Shown piece after piece: positions 1 to 8,885 of a DNA stretch of 41,243 nucleotides (within the stretch, counting starts at the first letter, position 1; each line of letters starts with the position of its first letter). The notes under the pieces are model-generated. The model saw only the letters and a list, made by a program, of their open reading frames with translations. It was not told where the DNA came from and did not search any database. The DNA is from Dehalococcoidia bacterium (GTDB lineage: Bacteria; Chloroflexota; Dehalococcoidia; GIF9; AB-539-J10). A program made the translations under genes and the position numbers. The DNA lies in the NCBI GenBank assembly GCA_003552125.1, contig PUON01000158.1, forward strand, positions 1-41,243. The letters run 5' to 3'.

Positions 1-6
1 GGATAG

Positions 7-996
7 ATGCCAACGGTTATCGTGTGTGGCTCAGTGAACTGGGATACCACGTGTTTCGTGGATCACCTGCCCTCACCTGGTGAAGAGGTGGTGTGCAACT
101 CCGTCAGTGAGGTCTCCGGGGGGACCGGAGCCAACACTGCCGTCGCCGCATCACGCATTCTGGGGCCGGGACAGGTGGCACTTCTTGGCGCACTGGGCCG
201 CGACCGCATCGCAAAGATGCAGGTCTCTATCCTGCAATCGGAGGGAATTCTGACCGAAGCCATCGTGAGACTTCGTCACCACGGATCCGGTCACGCGTAC
301 ATATTCGTCGACCGCACGGGGCAGAATGTCATCGCCAGCGACCTCGGCGCAAACGCCGCACTGAGCACGAGACACGTCAGTCTGTCTCGCCTCGAACCTC
401 TGCTGAATGAATGTCGCTGCGTAGTACTCACCGACCCGCCCCTCCCTGTTGCAAAGGCGATTCTGCGTGCGGCCGCCGCGACACACGTTCCGGTACTCTG
501 GGACCCGGGCGTCATTGCACAGCAGGGCTGGGACGCCCTCGCGCCGCTCACCTCCAATGTCGATTCTCTTATATTGAACGAGACAGAGGCCAGACAGCTC
601 TTCAATGCCGAGGAGCCCGAGGAGATACTGCGTGGTCTTGACTTGAGGGGGGCGCCGCCCTGCATGGTTCTGAAGAGGGGGCCGCGAGGCAGCGTTCTGC
701 TGCAATGCGCAACCGGGACAATAATCCGCATTCCTCCTCTGCCAATGGACAAACTCAGACTCAGCGTGATGAGTACGGTAGGATGCGGCGACGTCTTCCT
801 TGGGGCGTATGCTGCCGGTCTTGTTCGCGGACTGGAACGATCGGAGGCCCTCGCGTCTGCATCAGCCGCCGCGGGGCTGAACGCCACGAGCCCCGAAACA
901 CGTGGCGGGCCAACGCGCTCTGCCCTTGAAGAAATTATGCACAAGGCCGCGCAACTGGGATTCGGGACGACAACATGGGATGGTGCCTTGCCATGA
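7..996 (+). CDS. PfkB/ribokinase-family carbohydrate or nucleoside kinase
   Basis: 329 aa cytosolic kinase predicted to move the ATP gamma-phosphate to a hydroxymethyl group of a sugar or nucleoside. The N-terminal PfkB glycine motif (GGTGANTAVA) is at about residue 37. The C-terminal PfkB signature is present as VGCGDVFLGAYAAG around residue 257, keeping the catalytic Asp but with Cys where Ala is usual (GAGD). Length is normal for the family. The ATG at 7 is the first in frame and only six bases lie upstream, so its promoter and any operon partner are outside the window. Its stop overlaps the next start (ATGA), so it is translationally coupled to a membrane protein. The substrate cannot be read from sequence; ribose, adenosine or a fructose phosphate are all possible. 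Confidence 0.9.
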   Translation: MPTVIVCGSVNWDTTCFVDHLPSPGEEVVCNSVSEVSGGTGANTAVAASRILGPGQVALLGALGRDRIAKMQVSILQSEGILTEAIVRLRHHGSGHAYIFVDRTGQNVIASDLGANAALSTRHVSLSRLEPLLNECRCVVLTDPPLPVAKAILRAAAATHVPVLWDPGVIAQQGWDALAPLTSNVDSLILNETEARQLFNAEEPEEILRGLDLRGAPPCMVLKRGPRGSVLLQCATGTIIRIPPLPMDKLRLSVMSTVGCGDVFLGAYAAGLVRGLERSEALASASAAAGLNATSPETRGGPTRSALEEIMHKAAQLGFGTTTWDGALP

Positions 997-1997
997 GCCA
1001 CTCACCGGGAACGGGCTACAGTCCGCCCTCACCCAGCCCGTCTCCCGGATTCAAGGATAGGGTCAGGCAAGGCGTCCGCAGAGGAATCCCCCGTGGCCTT
1101 CACGGGTTCCTGTGGATTGTCAGGATACTTGTGCCGGTCTCACTGGCAGTTGCACTTCTCGACTGGAGCGGATGGCTCTACGCGCTGGATCCGGTGTTCA
1201 GCCCCATCATGTCCCTCGTCAACCTGCCACCACAGGCAGCCCTGCCCATACTGTCGGCACTCTTCTCCAACTTCTACGCAGCCGTGGCGATGATGGTGGT
1301 CATACCTTTCAGCAACGCTCAACTGGTTCTGATGGCTGTGTTCATCTCAATCGCCCACATGCTGGTGGTGGAGGGAATAATCCAACATAAGGCAGGAATC
1401 AACGGCCTGGTGATCAGCGTGGTTCGACTCGCCGCAGGCTGTGCCGCAGTCCTGATAGTATCCCAGTTCTTTCCGGGCACCGCCGCACCGGTCGCAATGC
1501 CGCACGGCATCGGCGAGCCGATCGCCCTGGCCGCCGCCATGCAGGAGTGGGTTCTCGACACGCTGAGCCTGTCGCTGCGCATCTTCGCCATTATCGTCTC
1601 TGTCATGATCGTGCTGGAAACACTGAAGGAACTGGGGCTTACTGAGCGCATCGCTTCGGTCTTCCGGCCGTTCATGGTGTTCTTCGGACTCACACCCAAT
1701 GTGGCCACAATGTGGGTTACAGGGGTATTTTTCGGGATCGTCTACGGCAGCGCGGTGATCGTCGAGGAGTCCGGCAGCGGAAGGTTCACACCGGACGAAC
1801 TCAAGCGCCTGCACCTGTCACTGGGAATGTGCCACTCCATGGTCGAAGATCCCGCCCTCTTTCTCGCCATTGGCATCGGCCTGCAGTGGACGGTGATTCC
1901 GCGGCTCCTGGCAGCCGCTCTCGCCGTGCAGATCTACAGGCTGGTCAACGTCATCGCAGAACGCAGGAGCACCTCATCCGACCGGCTGCTATCGTAG
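993..1997 (+). CDS. Nucleoside-recognition (Gate) domain membrane protein
   Basis: 334 aa integral membrane protein with several hydrophobic helices (for example ILVPVSLAVALL, AALPILSALFSNFYAAVAMM and IFAIIVSVMIVLETL). The pattern fits the Gate/nucleoside-recognition family, related to SpmA/SpmB and the gate regions of nucleoside transporters. The tail 'HLSLGMCHSMVEDPALFLAIG' is typical of this group. The ORF track starts at 975, but ATG 993 makes a 4-bp ATGA overlap with the upstream kinase stop and is preferred. The first 35 residues are Pro/Ser rich and probably cytosolic. Coupling to the PfkB kinase suggests transport or sensing of the kinase's substrate, but that is inference; the transported species is unknown. 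Confidence 0.75.
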   Translation: MSHSPGTGYSPPSPSPSPGFKDRVRQGVRRGIPRGLHGFLWIVRILVPVSLAVALLDWSGWLYALDPVFSPIMSLVNLPPQAALPILSALFSNFYAAVAMMVVIPFSNAQLVLMAVFISIAHMLVVEGIIQHKAGINGLVISVVRLAAGCAAVLIVSQFFPGTAAPVAMPHGIGEPIALAAAMQEWVLDTLSLSLRIFAIIVSVMIVLETLKELGLTERIASVFRPFMVFFGLTPNVATMWVTGVFFGIVYGSAVIVEESGSGRFTPDELKRLHLSLGMCHSMVEDPALFLAIGIGLQWTVIPRLLAAALAVQIYRLVNVIAERRSTSSDRLLS

Positions 1998-1998
1998 G

Positions 1999-2220
1999 TT
2001 ACCTGTCCGGCACTTCGACTGTCTTATGTCGCCCTGACACTCCAGAGATGAGCCGCACGTCGCCTGGAGCGACCCTGAAATACTCCGCAACGGCACGAAG
2101 CACGGCTGCATTCGCCCTGCCCTCGCGCGGAGGTTCCTTTACACGCACGACAAGGTGATTCTCAACGGGTTCAATACCGGGCACCTTCGAGTTCGGCTTC
2201 ACATCGACCCGTATCCTCAT
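1999..2220 (-). CDS. DUF167 (YggU-type) protein
   Basis: 73 aa. The sequence begins MRIRVDVKPNSKVPGIE and contains 'LVVRVKEPPREGRANAAVL', the hallmark of the DUF167/YggU family, small alpha/beta proteins of unknown function. The ATG is preceded by AGGAGG at good spacing. The gene start lies 50 bp inside the 3' end of mtaB, so the two are cotranscribed on the minus strand. Its stop abuts the convergent Gate-protein gene (2 bp), leaving no room for a separate terminator. Confidence 0.88.
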   Translation of the reverse strand: MRIRVDVKPNSKVPGIEPVENHLVVRVKEPPREGRANAAVLRAVAEYFRVAPGDVRLISGVSGRHKTVEVPDR

Positions 2221-3502
2221 CGACCCTCCTGACCCACAGGCCCTCTACCGAAGAGCACACAATCGTGGCCCTCTCCAGCTTATTGTGCAGATTCAACCGG
2301 CCGCGACACAAGACCCTCAGGTAGTTATCGGTCGTTCCTTCCCAAACGCCGCTTCCCGGAAATGTCTCGCCCTCCCACACCACTGACACGTCATGACCAA
2401 GCCACGAGCGTATATACGCTCTCCTGCATTCTTCACCCACGTACTCCATCTGTCTGCCTCGCTGCCTTATTAAGAGGGGCGAAACCTGGTCGGACATGTG
2501 CGCTGCCCTGGTTCCCGGTCGGCTGGAGTACGGAAATACATGCATTCGCGCAAAGCCAATATCCTCGCAGCGCCTGACCGTCACTTCAAACTCCTGGTCG
2601 GTCTCTCCGGGGAAGCCGACGATCACATCTGTTGTAATCGCAGCCCCGGGAACTCTGGCCCGTATCCTCGTTACGGCGTCGAGGTACGTCTCAACAGAAT
2701 AGCCTCGTCCCATGCGCTCAAGTACGGTATCGCTGCCGCTCTGCAAAGACAGGTGGAAGTGACGACACATTCGGCTATCTTCCCACAGGCTAAGTAACTC
2801 CTCAGATAGCTCCTGCGGCTGCAGAGATGAGAGGCGCAACTGCACGTTGCCTGACATGGCGAGCACGCTGCGAACGAGTCGAAGAAGACCAGTATTACCG
2901 TCACGGTACGCACCGATCCTGGTGCCGGTCAGGACGATTTCCTTGCTGCCGCTCACCACACGGTCGCGCACAGTATCAAGGACCTGTTCCGCGGGCACCG
3001 ACACCTCGCGACCGCGCACGAGAGGCACGACGCAGTACGCGCATGGAGTCTCACAGCCCTCCTGTACCTTCACCAGGCTCCGGGTCCGTCCTAGATTCCG
3101 TGATGCCGGATCCCTAGCAGACAACGTATTCAGCGACATGACGCCGCGCTCACGGAGTGCCTCCGCAACGCGGGTCACCATGTAGGCCTTCTCCCGGTTA
3201 TGGATCAACACGTCAGCGAGCGGCTGGAGCATATTCCGCGCGCGTTCTGCGCCGCAGCCTGCCGCCACCACGAGACTGTCGGGGTTCCTGCGACGCACCG
3301 ACCGCAGCCATTGCCTGGCCTTGCGGTCTGCCTCGGACGTAACGGTACACGTGTTAATGACGAAGACATCAGCAGGTTCACGAGGGCCCACCACCATGAA
3401 CCCCGCGGCGGCGAAGGCACCAGCCATCTCCTGCTGTTCAGCCTGATTCAGTTTGCAGCCCAGGGAGTGAAGTGCAATCCGAGCATTACCGTGATCATTC
3501 AC
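2171..3502 (-). CDS. mtaB: tRNA t6A37 methylthiotransferase MtaB
   Basis: 443 aa radical-SAM methylthiotransferase that converts t6A37 to ms2t6A37 in ANN-decoding tRNAs. The N-terminal UPF0004 domain supplies cluster cysteines (LGCKLNQAEQ, INTCTVTSEADRKARQ, AAGCGAERA). The radical-SAM CX3CX2C motif is CETPCAYC at about residue 150, followed by VPLVRGREVS. The C-terminal region after about residue 375 fits a TRAM RNA-binding domain. Features match MtaB/YqeV rather than MiaB (N-terminus RIALHSLGCKLNQ). The ATG at 3502 is the only start compatible with the conserved N-terminus. It lies only 8 nt after a consensus -10, so the mRNA may be leaderless. Confidence 0.92.
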   Translation of the reverse strand: MNDHGNARIALHSLGCKLNQAEQQEMAGAFAAAGFMVVGPREPADVFVINTCTVTSEADRKARQWLRSVRRRNPDSLVVAAGCGAERARNMLQPLADVLIHNREKAYMVTRVAEALRERGVMSLNTLSARDPASRNLGRTRSLVKVQEGCETPCAYCVVPLVRGREVSVPAEQVLDTVRDRVVSGSKEIVLTGTRIGAYRDGNTGLLRLVRSVLAMSGNVQLRLSSLQPQELSEELLSLWEDSRMCRHFHLSLQSGSDTVLERMGRGYSVETYLDAVTRIRARVPGAAITTDVIVGFPGETDQEFEVTVRRCEDIGFARMHVFPYSSRPGTRAAHMSDQVSPLLIRQRGRQMEYVGEECRRAYIRSWLGHDVSVVWEGETFPGSGVWEGTTDNYLRVLCRGRLNLHNKLERATIVCSSVEGLWVRRVDEDTGRCEAELEGARY

Positions 3503-3510
3503 TCTGAGCG

Positions 3511-3540
3511 ATTATAGCCACTGGTCAAAGCGGGCTTCAA
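3511..3540 (-). promoter_or_regulatory. Promoter of mtaB, near-leaderless
   Basis: Reading the minus strand, TTGAAG (-35) is followed after 18 bp by a perfect TATAAT (-10). Only 8 nt separate the -10 from the mtaB ATG, so the expected transcription start falls within a base or two of the start codon and there is no room for a Shine-Dalgarno. The -35 lies inside a 23-bp inverted repeat. Confidence 0.55.
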
Positions 3541-3553
3541 ACCATGAAGCCCG
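3531..3553. repeat. Inverted repeat between mtaB and recJ, possible operator
   Basis: CGGGCTTC-N7-GAAGCCCG is a perfect 8-bp inverted repeat with a 7-bp spacer. It covers the mtaB -35. There is no following T-run, and it lies between divergent genes, so a repressor site is more likely than a terminator. The binding protein is unknown. Confidence 0.4.
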
Positions 3554-3655
3554 TCGCACGCTGAAGAAGCGCGGCTACACCGGACCTGAATTGGTATGGT
3601 ATAGTACGGACGTTTGAACAGGTCTAATGCTGACTCCGCACGCCAAGCGCCACCG

Positions 3656-5332
3656 ATGATACGCTGGCACATAAAGGCACCGGCGCCCCGCACGTACGTC
3701 GACGCAGTAGACTACTCTCCTCTCGTTGCACAGCTGCTCTACAGTCGTGGCATCGATCTCAACGATGTGCCGTCGTTTGTCAATCCCGATCTCGCGGTGG
3801 AACAGGACCTGTTTGGACTCGCCGACGCAGATAAAGCAGTGCAACGGATCAACGAAGCATTGCTCCGAGGTGAGACCATCGGCATCTTCGGAGATTTCGA
3901 CGTCGATGGAGTCACCGCCGCCCTCGTAATACGTGAGGCACTTACTGGGCTCGGAGCTAAGACAACCGTCCACATCCCGAACCGGTTCACCACGGGGCAT
4001 GGCCTCCACGCATCAGGCGTGCAGTCGCTGCGGGATGAGGGCGCCACTCTCGTCATCACCTGCGATTGCGGCATCTCGGACCTCGGAGAGGCAGATAAGG
4101 TTGCTGCGATGGGAATCGATCTCATCGTCACCGACCATCACGTCCCGCTGGCACGTCTCCCGGTGGCAGTTGCCGTGATTAACGCGAAGCGTGCGGACAA
4201 CCGGTACCGGTACACCGAGTTCGCCGGAGTTGGAATCGCCTTCAAGCTGATGCAGGCACTGTATCATGGGCGAAATGACGCCTCGCGGCTGAACGACCTG
4301 CTCGAACTCGTAGCACTAGGCACCGTTGCCGACATGGTTGCGTTGACCGGAGAAAACAGGCGGTTCGTCCAGCGGGGCCTGCAGATCCTCAACAAGACGC
4401 AGCGGCCCGGCTTACAGGCACTTATGAGAGTGTCCGGACTGACTCCGGGCAATATCACTTCGGGCGATATCTCCTGGGCACTGGGACCCCGTATCAATTC
4501 ATCCGGACGTATTGATGATGCGGCGATGAGTCTCCGCCTTCTCCAGACCACTTCACTTGAGGAAGGCGAACGCGTCGCAGCAGAGCTCGACGCCATTAAC
4601 AGTCAACGACAGCAGCTCACGGCAGAGGTCTACGAGCACGTCGCCGGGAAACTTGCATCTCAGTCTGACCGTCCACTCCTGTTCGCCTCAGATGCATCAT
4701 ACCCCGAAGGCGTAATCGGCCTGGTTGCCGGCAAAGTGTCCAAGGAGTACTACCGGCCAACCGTGGTCGTTACCGAGGACACAGACATTTGCCGAGGAAG
4801 CTCCCGCAGCATTCCTGAGTTCGACCTCGCCAAAGCATTGGAGAGGTGCAGCGACCTTCTCGAGGGTTTTGGTGGACATCCCATGGCGGCTGGGTTTGCC
4901 GTCAAGCCTGAGAACTTGCCCGCGCTCGAGCAGCGACTGGCCCATCTGGCAGCGCGGGAACTGGAGGGGTTGGAGCTGAATCCCCGGCTGGATATCGATG
5001 CGGAGGTCCGACTGAAGTCACTGGGCGGCACGACTTACCAGGCGCTTCGCGTGCTTGAGCCATTCGGGCAGCAGAATCCTGAGCCGGTGTTTCTGAGCCG
5101 CGGCGTGGAGGTTGTGGAGTGTCGCAGCTTCCGTAACCACGAGCGGTGGACGAGCCTGCGACTGCGCCAGGATGGAGTGATCTACGACGCGGTGGATTTC
5201 CGGACCCTTCGCGGGCCGGACGACATCCCCCCTCTCATAGACGTCGCCTACAACCTCCGGCTTCGCCGCTGGAACGGGGAGGAGGTACTCCAGGCTCATA
5301 TCCTGGATCTCGCTCCATCAGGCATCGAGTGA
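3656..5332 (+). CDS. recJ: Single-stranded-DNA-specific 5'-3' exonuclease RecJ
   Basis: 558 aa from ATG 3656. RecJ degrades ssDNA 5'-3' in recombinational and mismatch repair. The DHH phosphoesterase motifs are in order: FGDFDVDGVTAA (motif I), then VITCDCGIS, then DLIVTDHHVPL (the DHH motif). Next come AGVGIAFKLMQAL, a linker, and the DHHA1 motif (GFGGHPMAAGFAV). The C-terminal part resembles the RecJ OB domain. Length is usual for RecJ. The ORF track opens at a TTG at 3614, but family alignments normally begin near the W-rich stretch after ATG 3656, so that start is preferred. A TATAGT at 3600-3605 could be the -10. The 3' end overlaps the convergent lgt by 15 bp. Confidence 0.93.
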   Translation: MIRWHIKAPAPRTYVDAVDYSPLVAQLLYSRGIDLNDVPSFVNPDLAVEQDLFGLADADKAVQRINEALLRGETIGIFGDFDVDGVTAALVIREALTGLGAKTTVHIPNRFTTGHGLHASGVQSLRDEGATLVITCDCGISDLGEADKVAAMGIDLIVTDHHVPLARLPVAVAVINAKRADNRYRYTEFAGVGIAFKLMQALYHGRNDASRLNDLLELVALGTVADMVALTGENRRFVQRGLQILNKTQRPGLQALMRVSGLTPGNITSGDISWALGPRINSSGRIDDAAMSLRLLQTTSLEEGERVAAELDAINSQRQQLTAEVYEHVAGKLASQSDRPLLFASDASYPEGVIGLVAGKVSKEYYRPTVVVTEDTDICRGSSRSIPEFDLAKALERCSDLLEGFGGHPMAAGFAVKPENLPALEQRLAHLAARELEGLELNPRLDIDAEVRLKSLGGTTYQALRVLEPFGQQNPEPVFLSRGVEVVECRSFRNHERWTSLRLRQDGVIYDAVDFRTLRGPDDIPPLIDVAYNLRLRRWNGEEVLQAHILDLAPSGIE

Positions 5333-6184
5333 CGGGGCTTCTGCACTGCGTTGCTCCGCCCGAAACCGACGCCACTTCATGATGAGTATCGGCACACAAA
5401 CCAGGACGATCAGCAGCCCGATAACCTGTGCCTGTTGCAGACCGGCAGCATACGACTCGTTTATCCTCACATACCTCACTGCGAAGTCTCCGACAGCGTA
5501 GAGGATGAGGTAGGTCAGGAACGATGATCCTGCCGGCTTGCTGCGCTTTCTCGTGAAGAAAATCACACCGAACACCACCAGGTTCCACAACACGAGGTAA
5601 AGCTGCGCAGGATGAACCGGCACGCCCTGCAATTCAGCGAAGCTGTGTGGGTGCTGGAACACCACCGCCCACGGAAGCGTCGTCGGGCCCCCGTGGCAAC
5701 AGCCGTTGATAAAGCAGCCGATCCGTCCAACAGCCTGTCCCAGCGGTGCCGCCACGGCCACTGCATCGCCCACTCGCGCCATGCTTGACCATTGAATACC
5801 AACAATTCGTGTGTACACGAACACGGCCAGGGGAACTCCGAGTATGGCGCCATATAACCCCAGGCCGTCAAACCCAATCCAGTCGATGGGCTGTCCCGGA
5901 CTGGTCACCATCTGATCGACTACGTGCACCACCCTCGACATCACCAGCCCACCTATCAATCCCCACAGAAAGAGATTGAACAGCAACTCTTCAGAGATGC
6001 CCAGTCGACGTGATTCACGATGCGTGACCAAAAAGATCGTGAGAACAGCGAGCGACACCATAATGCCGTACCAGCGTACGGTGAAGTCGCCAACGGTAAA
6101 CGCGATGGGATTCCAATCAGCGATTATCATGTGAGCAAGCGGGTCCACCTGTAATTCAAGTGCGGGAGCGGACCAGATCTCCAT
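5318..6184 (-). CDS. lgt: Prolipoprotein diacylglyceryl transferase Lgt
   Basis: 288 aa polytopic inner-membrane enzyme that moves diacylglycerol from phosphatidylglycerol to the lipobox cysteine of prolipoproteins. Membrane segments include WYGIMVSLAVLTIFLV, LLFNLFLWGLIGGLVMS and the C-terminal VIGLLIVLVCVPILIM. The Lgt signature region is AVGRIGCFINGCCHG followed by HPAQLYL. This is the Cys-containing variant, where many enzymes have GRIGNFIN. The ATG at 6184 is used; a second ATG 18 codons on (MIIADWNP) is also possible because homologues often begin close to it. The window encodes at least one lipoprotein substrate, the thioredoxin-like protein at 30.3 kb. Confidence 0.92.
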   Translation of the reverse strand: MEIWSAPALELQVDPLAHMIIADWNPIAFTVGDFTVRWYGIMVSLAVLTIFLVTHRESRRLGISEELLFNLFLWGLIGGLVMSRVVHVVDQMVTSPGQPIDWIGFDGLGLYGAILGVPLAVFVYTRIVGIQWSSMARVGDAVAVAAPLGQAVGRIGCFINGCCHGGPTTLPWAVVFQHPHSFAELQGVPVHPAQLYLVLWNLVVFGVIFFTRKRSKPAGSSFLTYLILYAVGDFAVRYVRINESYAAGLQQAQVIGLLIVLVCVPILIMKWRRFRAEQRSAEAPSLDA

Positions 6185-6262
6185 AATCCTAGCACAACTT
6201 CGCTCGTTCGCCGATTCAGAATCGACCCGACGTCTGTGGTGAGGTTAAGATGAGGCGCAGCA

Positions 6263-8560
6263 CTATTTCGAATCGCCACTACGATCGACATCACCAGCGA
6301 GCGAGCCGAGGATGGCAATCGCACCCTGCTTGTCCAGCGGCTCATTGTTGTTGCCACACTTCGGAGACTGAATACAACTCGGACATCCATCGCTGCAAGG
6401 ACAATCCCGAACCAGGGAAAGGGTTGCACGCCAGAGTTGCTCGATCATCGAGTAGCCCATATCGGCGATCCCGATTCCTCCCGGATAGGCGTCGTATACA
6501 TAGACATGAGGAACGCCAGTACTGAAATCGTGAGGTGTCGACACTCCACCGATATCGCTGCGGTCGCACAGGGCATACAGCGGAAGCACTCCTATGGTTG
6601 CGTGTTCACACGCGTGAAGTCCACCGTCCAAGCCAACGCCATTCGCAGCAACGCGCTCTATGGCTCCTCCGGGGACATCGAACCAGAACGCTTTGGTATC
6701 GAACGTCGTTTCCGGCAGATCAAGCGGTTCCTCTCCCAGAGATTCCTCTGTGTATTGGCGGCGTTTTCGAAATGCAACCACATGCGTGGTAACCCGAACA
6801 CTTCCAAGCCGCACCGTGGCATGACTGCAGCGTTTCTCACTATCAACTGACATGACGCGTATGTCACTGAGCTCACGCGCAACCGTATAGTAGTCAACGT
6901 CTCGCGCCTCAGCCCACGCCGTTCTGCCCTGGATATCAAGTTCCCGCACAAGATACGTGTCTCCCTGGTGCAGATACACTGCTCCGGGGTGCAACTGCGA
7001 CATGGCTACCGCGCCATCGACCGTCTCCAGCAACGTACCACGCGACACATCAATCACCCGATAGGAGGAACCCGCTGAGCGAATGTTCACCTGCTGGGCG
7101 GGGTATTTCAAGCTGATGTCGGGATAGAGGCGCCCACGTCGCTCGCGCAGCACACCCCTCGTTAACAGTCGCTCAATCACGCCGGGCGCCATCTGATCGA
7201 TGGCTTGCACTTCCTGCAACGCAAGAGGTTTCTCCCACGCGGCACACAGGACGTGTGGCTCCAGGACATGAGGATTCGCGGGGTTGATAAGCGCCTGTTC
7301 GTACCTCCGCGCAAAGAAGAAGGACGGGTTCCGCATGAGGTACTGGTCCAGGGGATTGTCCTGCGCCACCAGGATGCTGAGCGATGGAGTCCCTCCCCGT
7401 CCGCTTCTTCCGGCCTGTTGCCACGCGCTGGCCATATTGCCCGGATAACCTGCCAGCACGGTCGCGTCGAGATCACCCACGTCCACCCCGAGTTCCATGG
7501 CACTGGTCGACACCAGCCCATCCAATTCGCCCACAGAGAAGCGCTGCTCAATTTCTCTTCTATCCTGTGCCAGGTACCCCGCGCGGTAGGGCCGGATACG
7601 TGCAGCCAGCTCTGCAGACAGGCGCTGGCGCGCGTACACGTAGATCAGTTCGGCGAGGCGGCGCGTGCGCGCGAAGACAAGCGTTCTCACACCACGAGAC
7701 ACCAGCGTACAGAGGAACGAGCTTGCTTCGCTGTTATGGCTTCGTCGCAGACCTCGCGCCGGATCCGTCAGAGCAGGATTCCATAACGCGAAATGCTTCT
7801 CTCCGTGAGGGCCATCCCCGCCCTCAACGATCTCAAACCCAACGCCGCAGAGCCGTGTCGCATGTTCCGGTGCATTAGCAATCGTGGCAGAGCAGCAGAT
7901 AAACGTCGGAGCACTCCCATAGAGCAGGCACATCCTGCGCAACCGACGGATTATGTTTGCAACGTGCGAGCCGAGTATGCCGCGGTACACGTGAGATTCA
8001 TCGAGAACCACGTACTTGAGACCGCGGAGATAGCGGGACCACAACGAGTGGTTCGGCAGAATGCCAAGGTGAAGCATATCCGGGTTGGTAAGAACGATGC
8101 GCGCACGTTTGCGAATAGCAGAGCGTGATTCAACGATCGTGTCGCCATCGAACGTCTCGATGGCCGATGCAGGCAGGGGTCGTGGACATGCCAGGGAACG
8201 AAGGCTACGCAGCTGATCCTGCGCAAGCGCCTTGGTGGGAAACAGGTACAGAGACGTGGCATTCCTGTCCTTCTCCAACGCATGCAGCGTGGCCAACTGA
8301 TAGCAAAGGCTCTTGCCGCTGGCACTGGGCGCGTTGACTACAACGTTGGCACCATCGAGCAGGAGGTCTATCGCCCTCGCCTGATGCCGGTACAGTTGCC
8401 TGATGCCGACTGCGCGGAGTCTTCTCGAGAGTGCAGGCGCGAGATCATGCCCAAGCGAGGCGTACACAGGCTCAGAGGCGGGGATCCGTTCCACGTGGAC
8501 CAGTTCACCCTGATAGTCGGGAGAGCTGATGAGATGATGCAGAAATGCGGATGGCAGCAT
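6263..8560 (-). CDS. MrfA/YprA-type DEAD/DEAH-box helicase with DUF1998 zinc-binding domain
   Basis: 765 aa SF2 helicase. Walker A is APSASGKS at about residue 77 and the motif II box is DESH. Motif III is SAT within CCSATIANAP. The second RecA domain has TLVFARTRR and motif VI QQAGRSGRGG. The C-terminal DUF1998 region carries the four-cysteine cluster (CPCSDGCPSC then PKCGN). This order matches B. subtilis MrfA/YprA and fungal Hrq1, linked to nucleotide-excision-independent repair of crosslinks and bulky lesions; the repair role here is inference. The ATG overlaps the DUF503 stop as ATGA, so the two genes are coupled. Confidence 0.9.
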   Translation of the reverse strand: MLPSAFLHHLISSPDYQGELVHVERIPASEPVYASLGHDLAPALSRRLRAVGIRQLYRHQARAIDLLLDGANVVVNAPSASGKSLCYQLATLHALEKDRNATSLYLFPTKALAQDQLRSLRSLACPRPLPASAIETFDGDTIVESRSAIRKRARIVLTNPDMLHLGILPNHSLWSRYLRGLKYVVLDESHVYRGILGSHVANIIRRLRRMCLLYGSAPTFICCSATIANAPEHATRLCGVGFEIVEGGDGPHGEKHFALWNPALTDPARGLRRSHNSEASSFLCTLVSRGVRTLVFARTRRLAELIYVYARQRLSAELAARIRPYRAGYLAQDRREIEQRFSVGELDGLVSTSAMELGVDVGDLDATVLAGYPGNMASAWQQAGRSGRGGTPSLSILVAQDNPLDQYLMRNPSFFFARRYEQALINPANPHVLEPHVLCAAWEKPLALQEVQAIDQMAPGVIERLLTRGVLRERRGRLYPDISLKYPAQQVNIRSAGSSYRVIDVSRGTLLETVDGAVAMSQLHPGAVYLHQGDTYLVRELDIQGRTAWAEARDVDYYTVARELSDIRVMSVDSEKRCSHATVRLGSVRVTTHVVAFRKRRQYTEESLGEEPLDLPETTFDTKAFWFDVPGGAIERVAANGVGLDGGLHACEHATIGVLPLYALCDRSDIGGVSTPHDFSTGVPHVYVYDAYPGGIGIADMGYSMIEQLWRATLSLVRDCPCSDGCPSCIQSPKCGNNNEPLDKQGAIAILGSLAGDVDRSGDSK

Positions 8561-8862
8561 CAGTCGCGCTCCAGCGCGGGTATCACCTCCACATCGACAC
8601 CGAGAATCTCGATATCGGGATAGCTCTCAAGCACGAACGTAACCGCACGTTCGATAGTCTCACGTGCGTGGTCTGCACGATTGCTCACATATGCGAGCCC
8701 TATAGTGGATACCTGCCAGAGCCCCTGCCCTTCAACCTCAGCGGCTGTCACGTGAAACCGATTCTGCAGGCGGCCGGTTATCGAATGGATGATCTGACGC
8801 TTACCCTTCAGCGAGTGGTTTTCAGGCAATCGTAACGAGAGCGCACAAACAGCGATGTTCAT
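8560..8862 (-). CDS. DUF503 (YlxP-like) protein
   Basis: 100 aa. The start MNIAVCALSLRLPENHSLKG and the following KRQIIHSITGRLQNRF are diagnostic of DUF503/YlxP, a small family of unknown molecular role, often next to rbfA or infB in Firmicutes. Here it instead lies directly upstream of the MrfA-like helicase with a 4-bp overlap. No strong Shine-Dalgarno is visible; a GGGGTACCCC palindrome lies just upstream of the ATG. Confidence 0.88.
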   Translation of the reverse strand: MNIAVCALSLRLPENHSLKGKRQIIHSITGRLQNRFHVTAAEVEGQGLWQVSTIGLAYVSNRADHARETIERAVTFVLESYPDIEILGVDVEVIPALERD

Positions 8863-8885
8863 TGCGGGGTACCCCTGTATCAGCG

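Noticed and set aside
3614-3655. TTG start 14 codons upstream for recJ
   Set aside because: No ribosome site, and the extra residues (Asn/Ser/Ala rich) are not part of the RecJ family; a leaderless TTG start at a TATAGT -10 remains a minor possibility.
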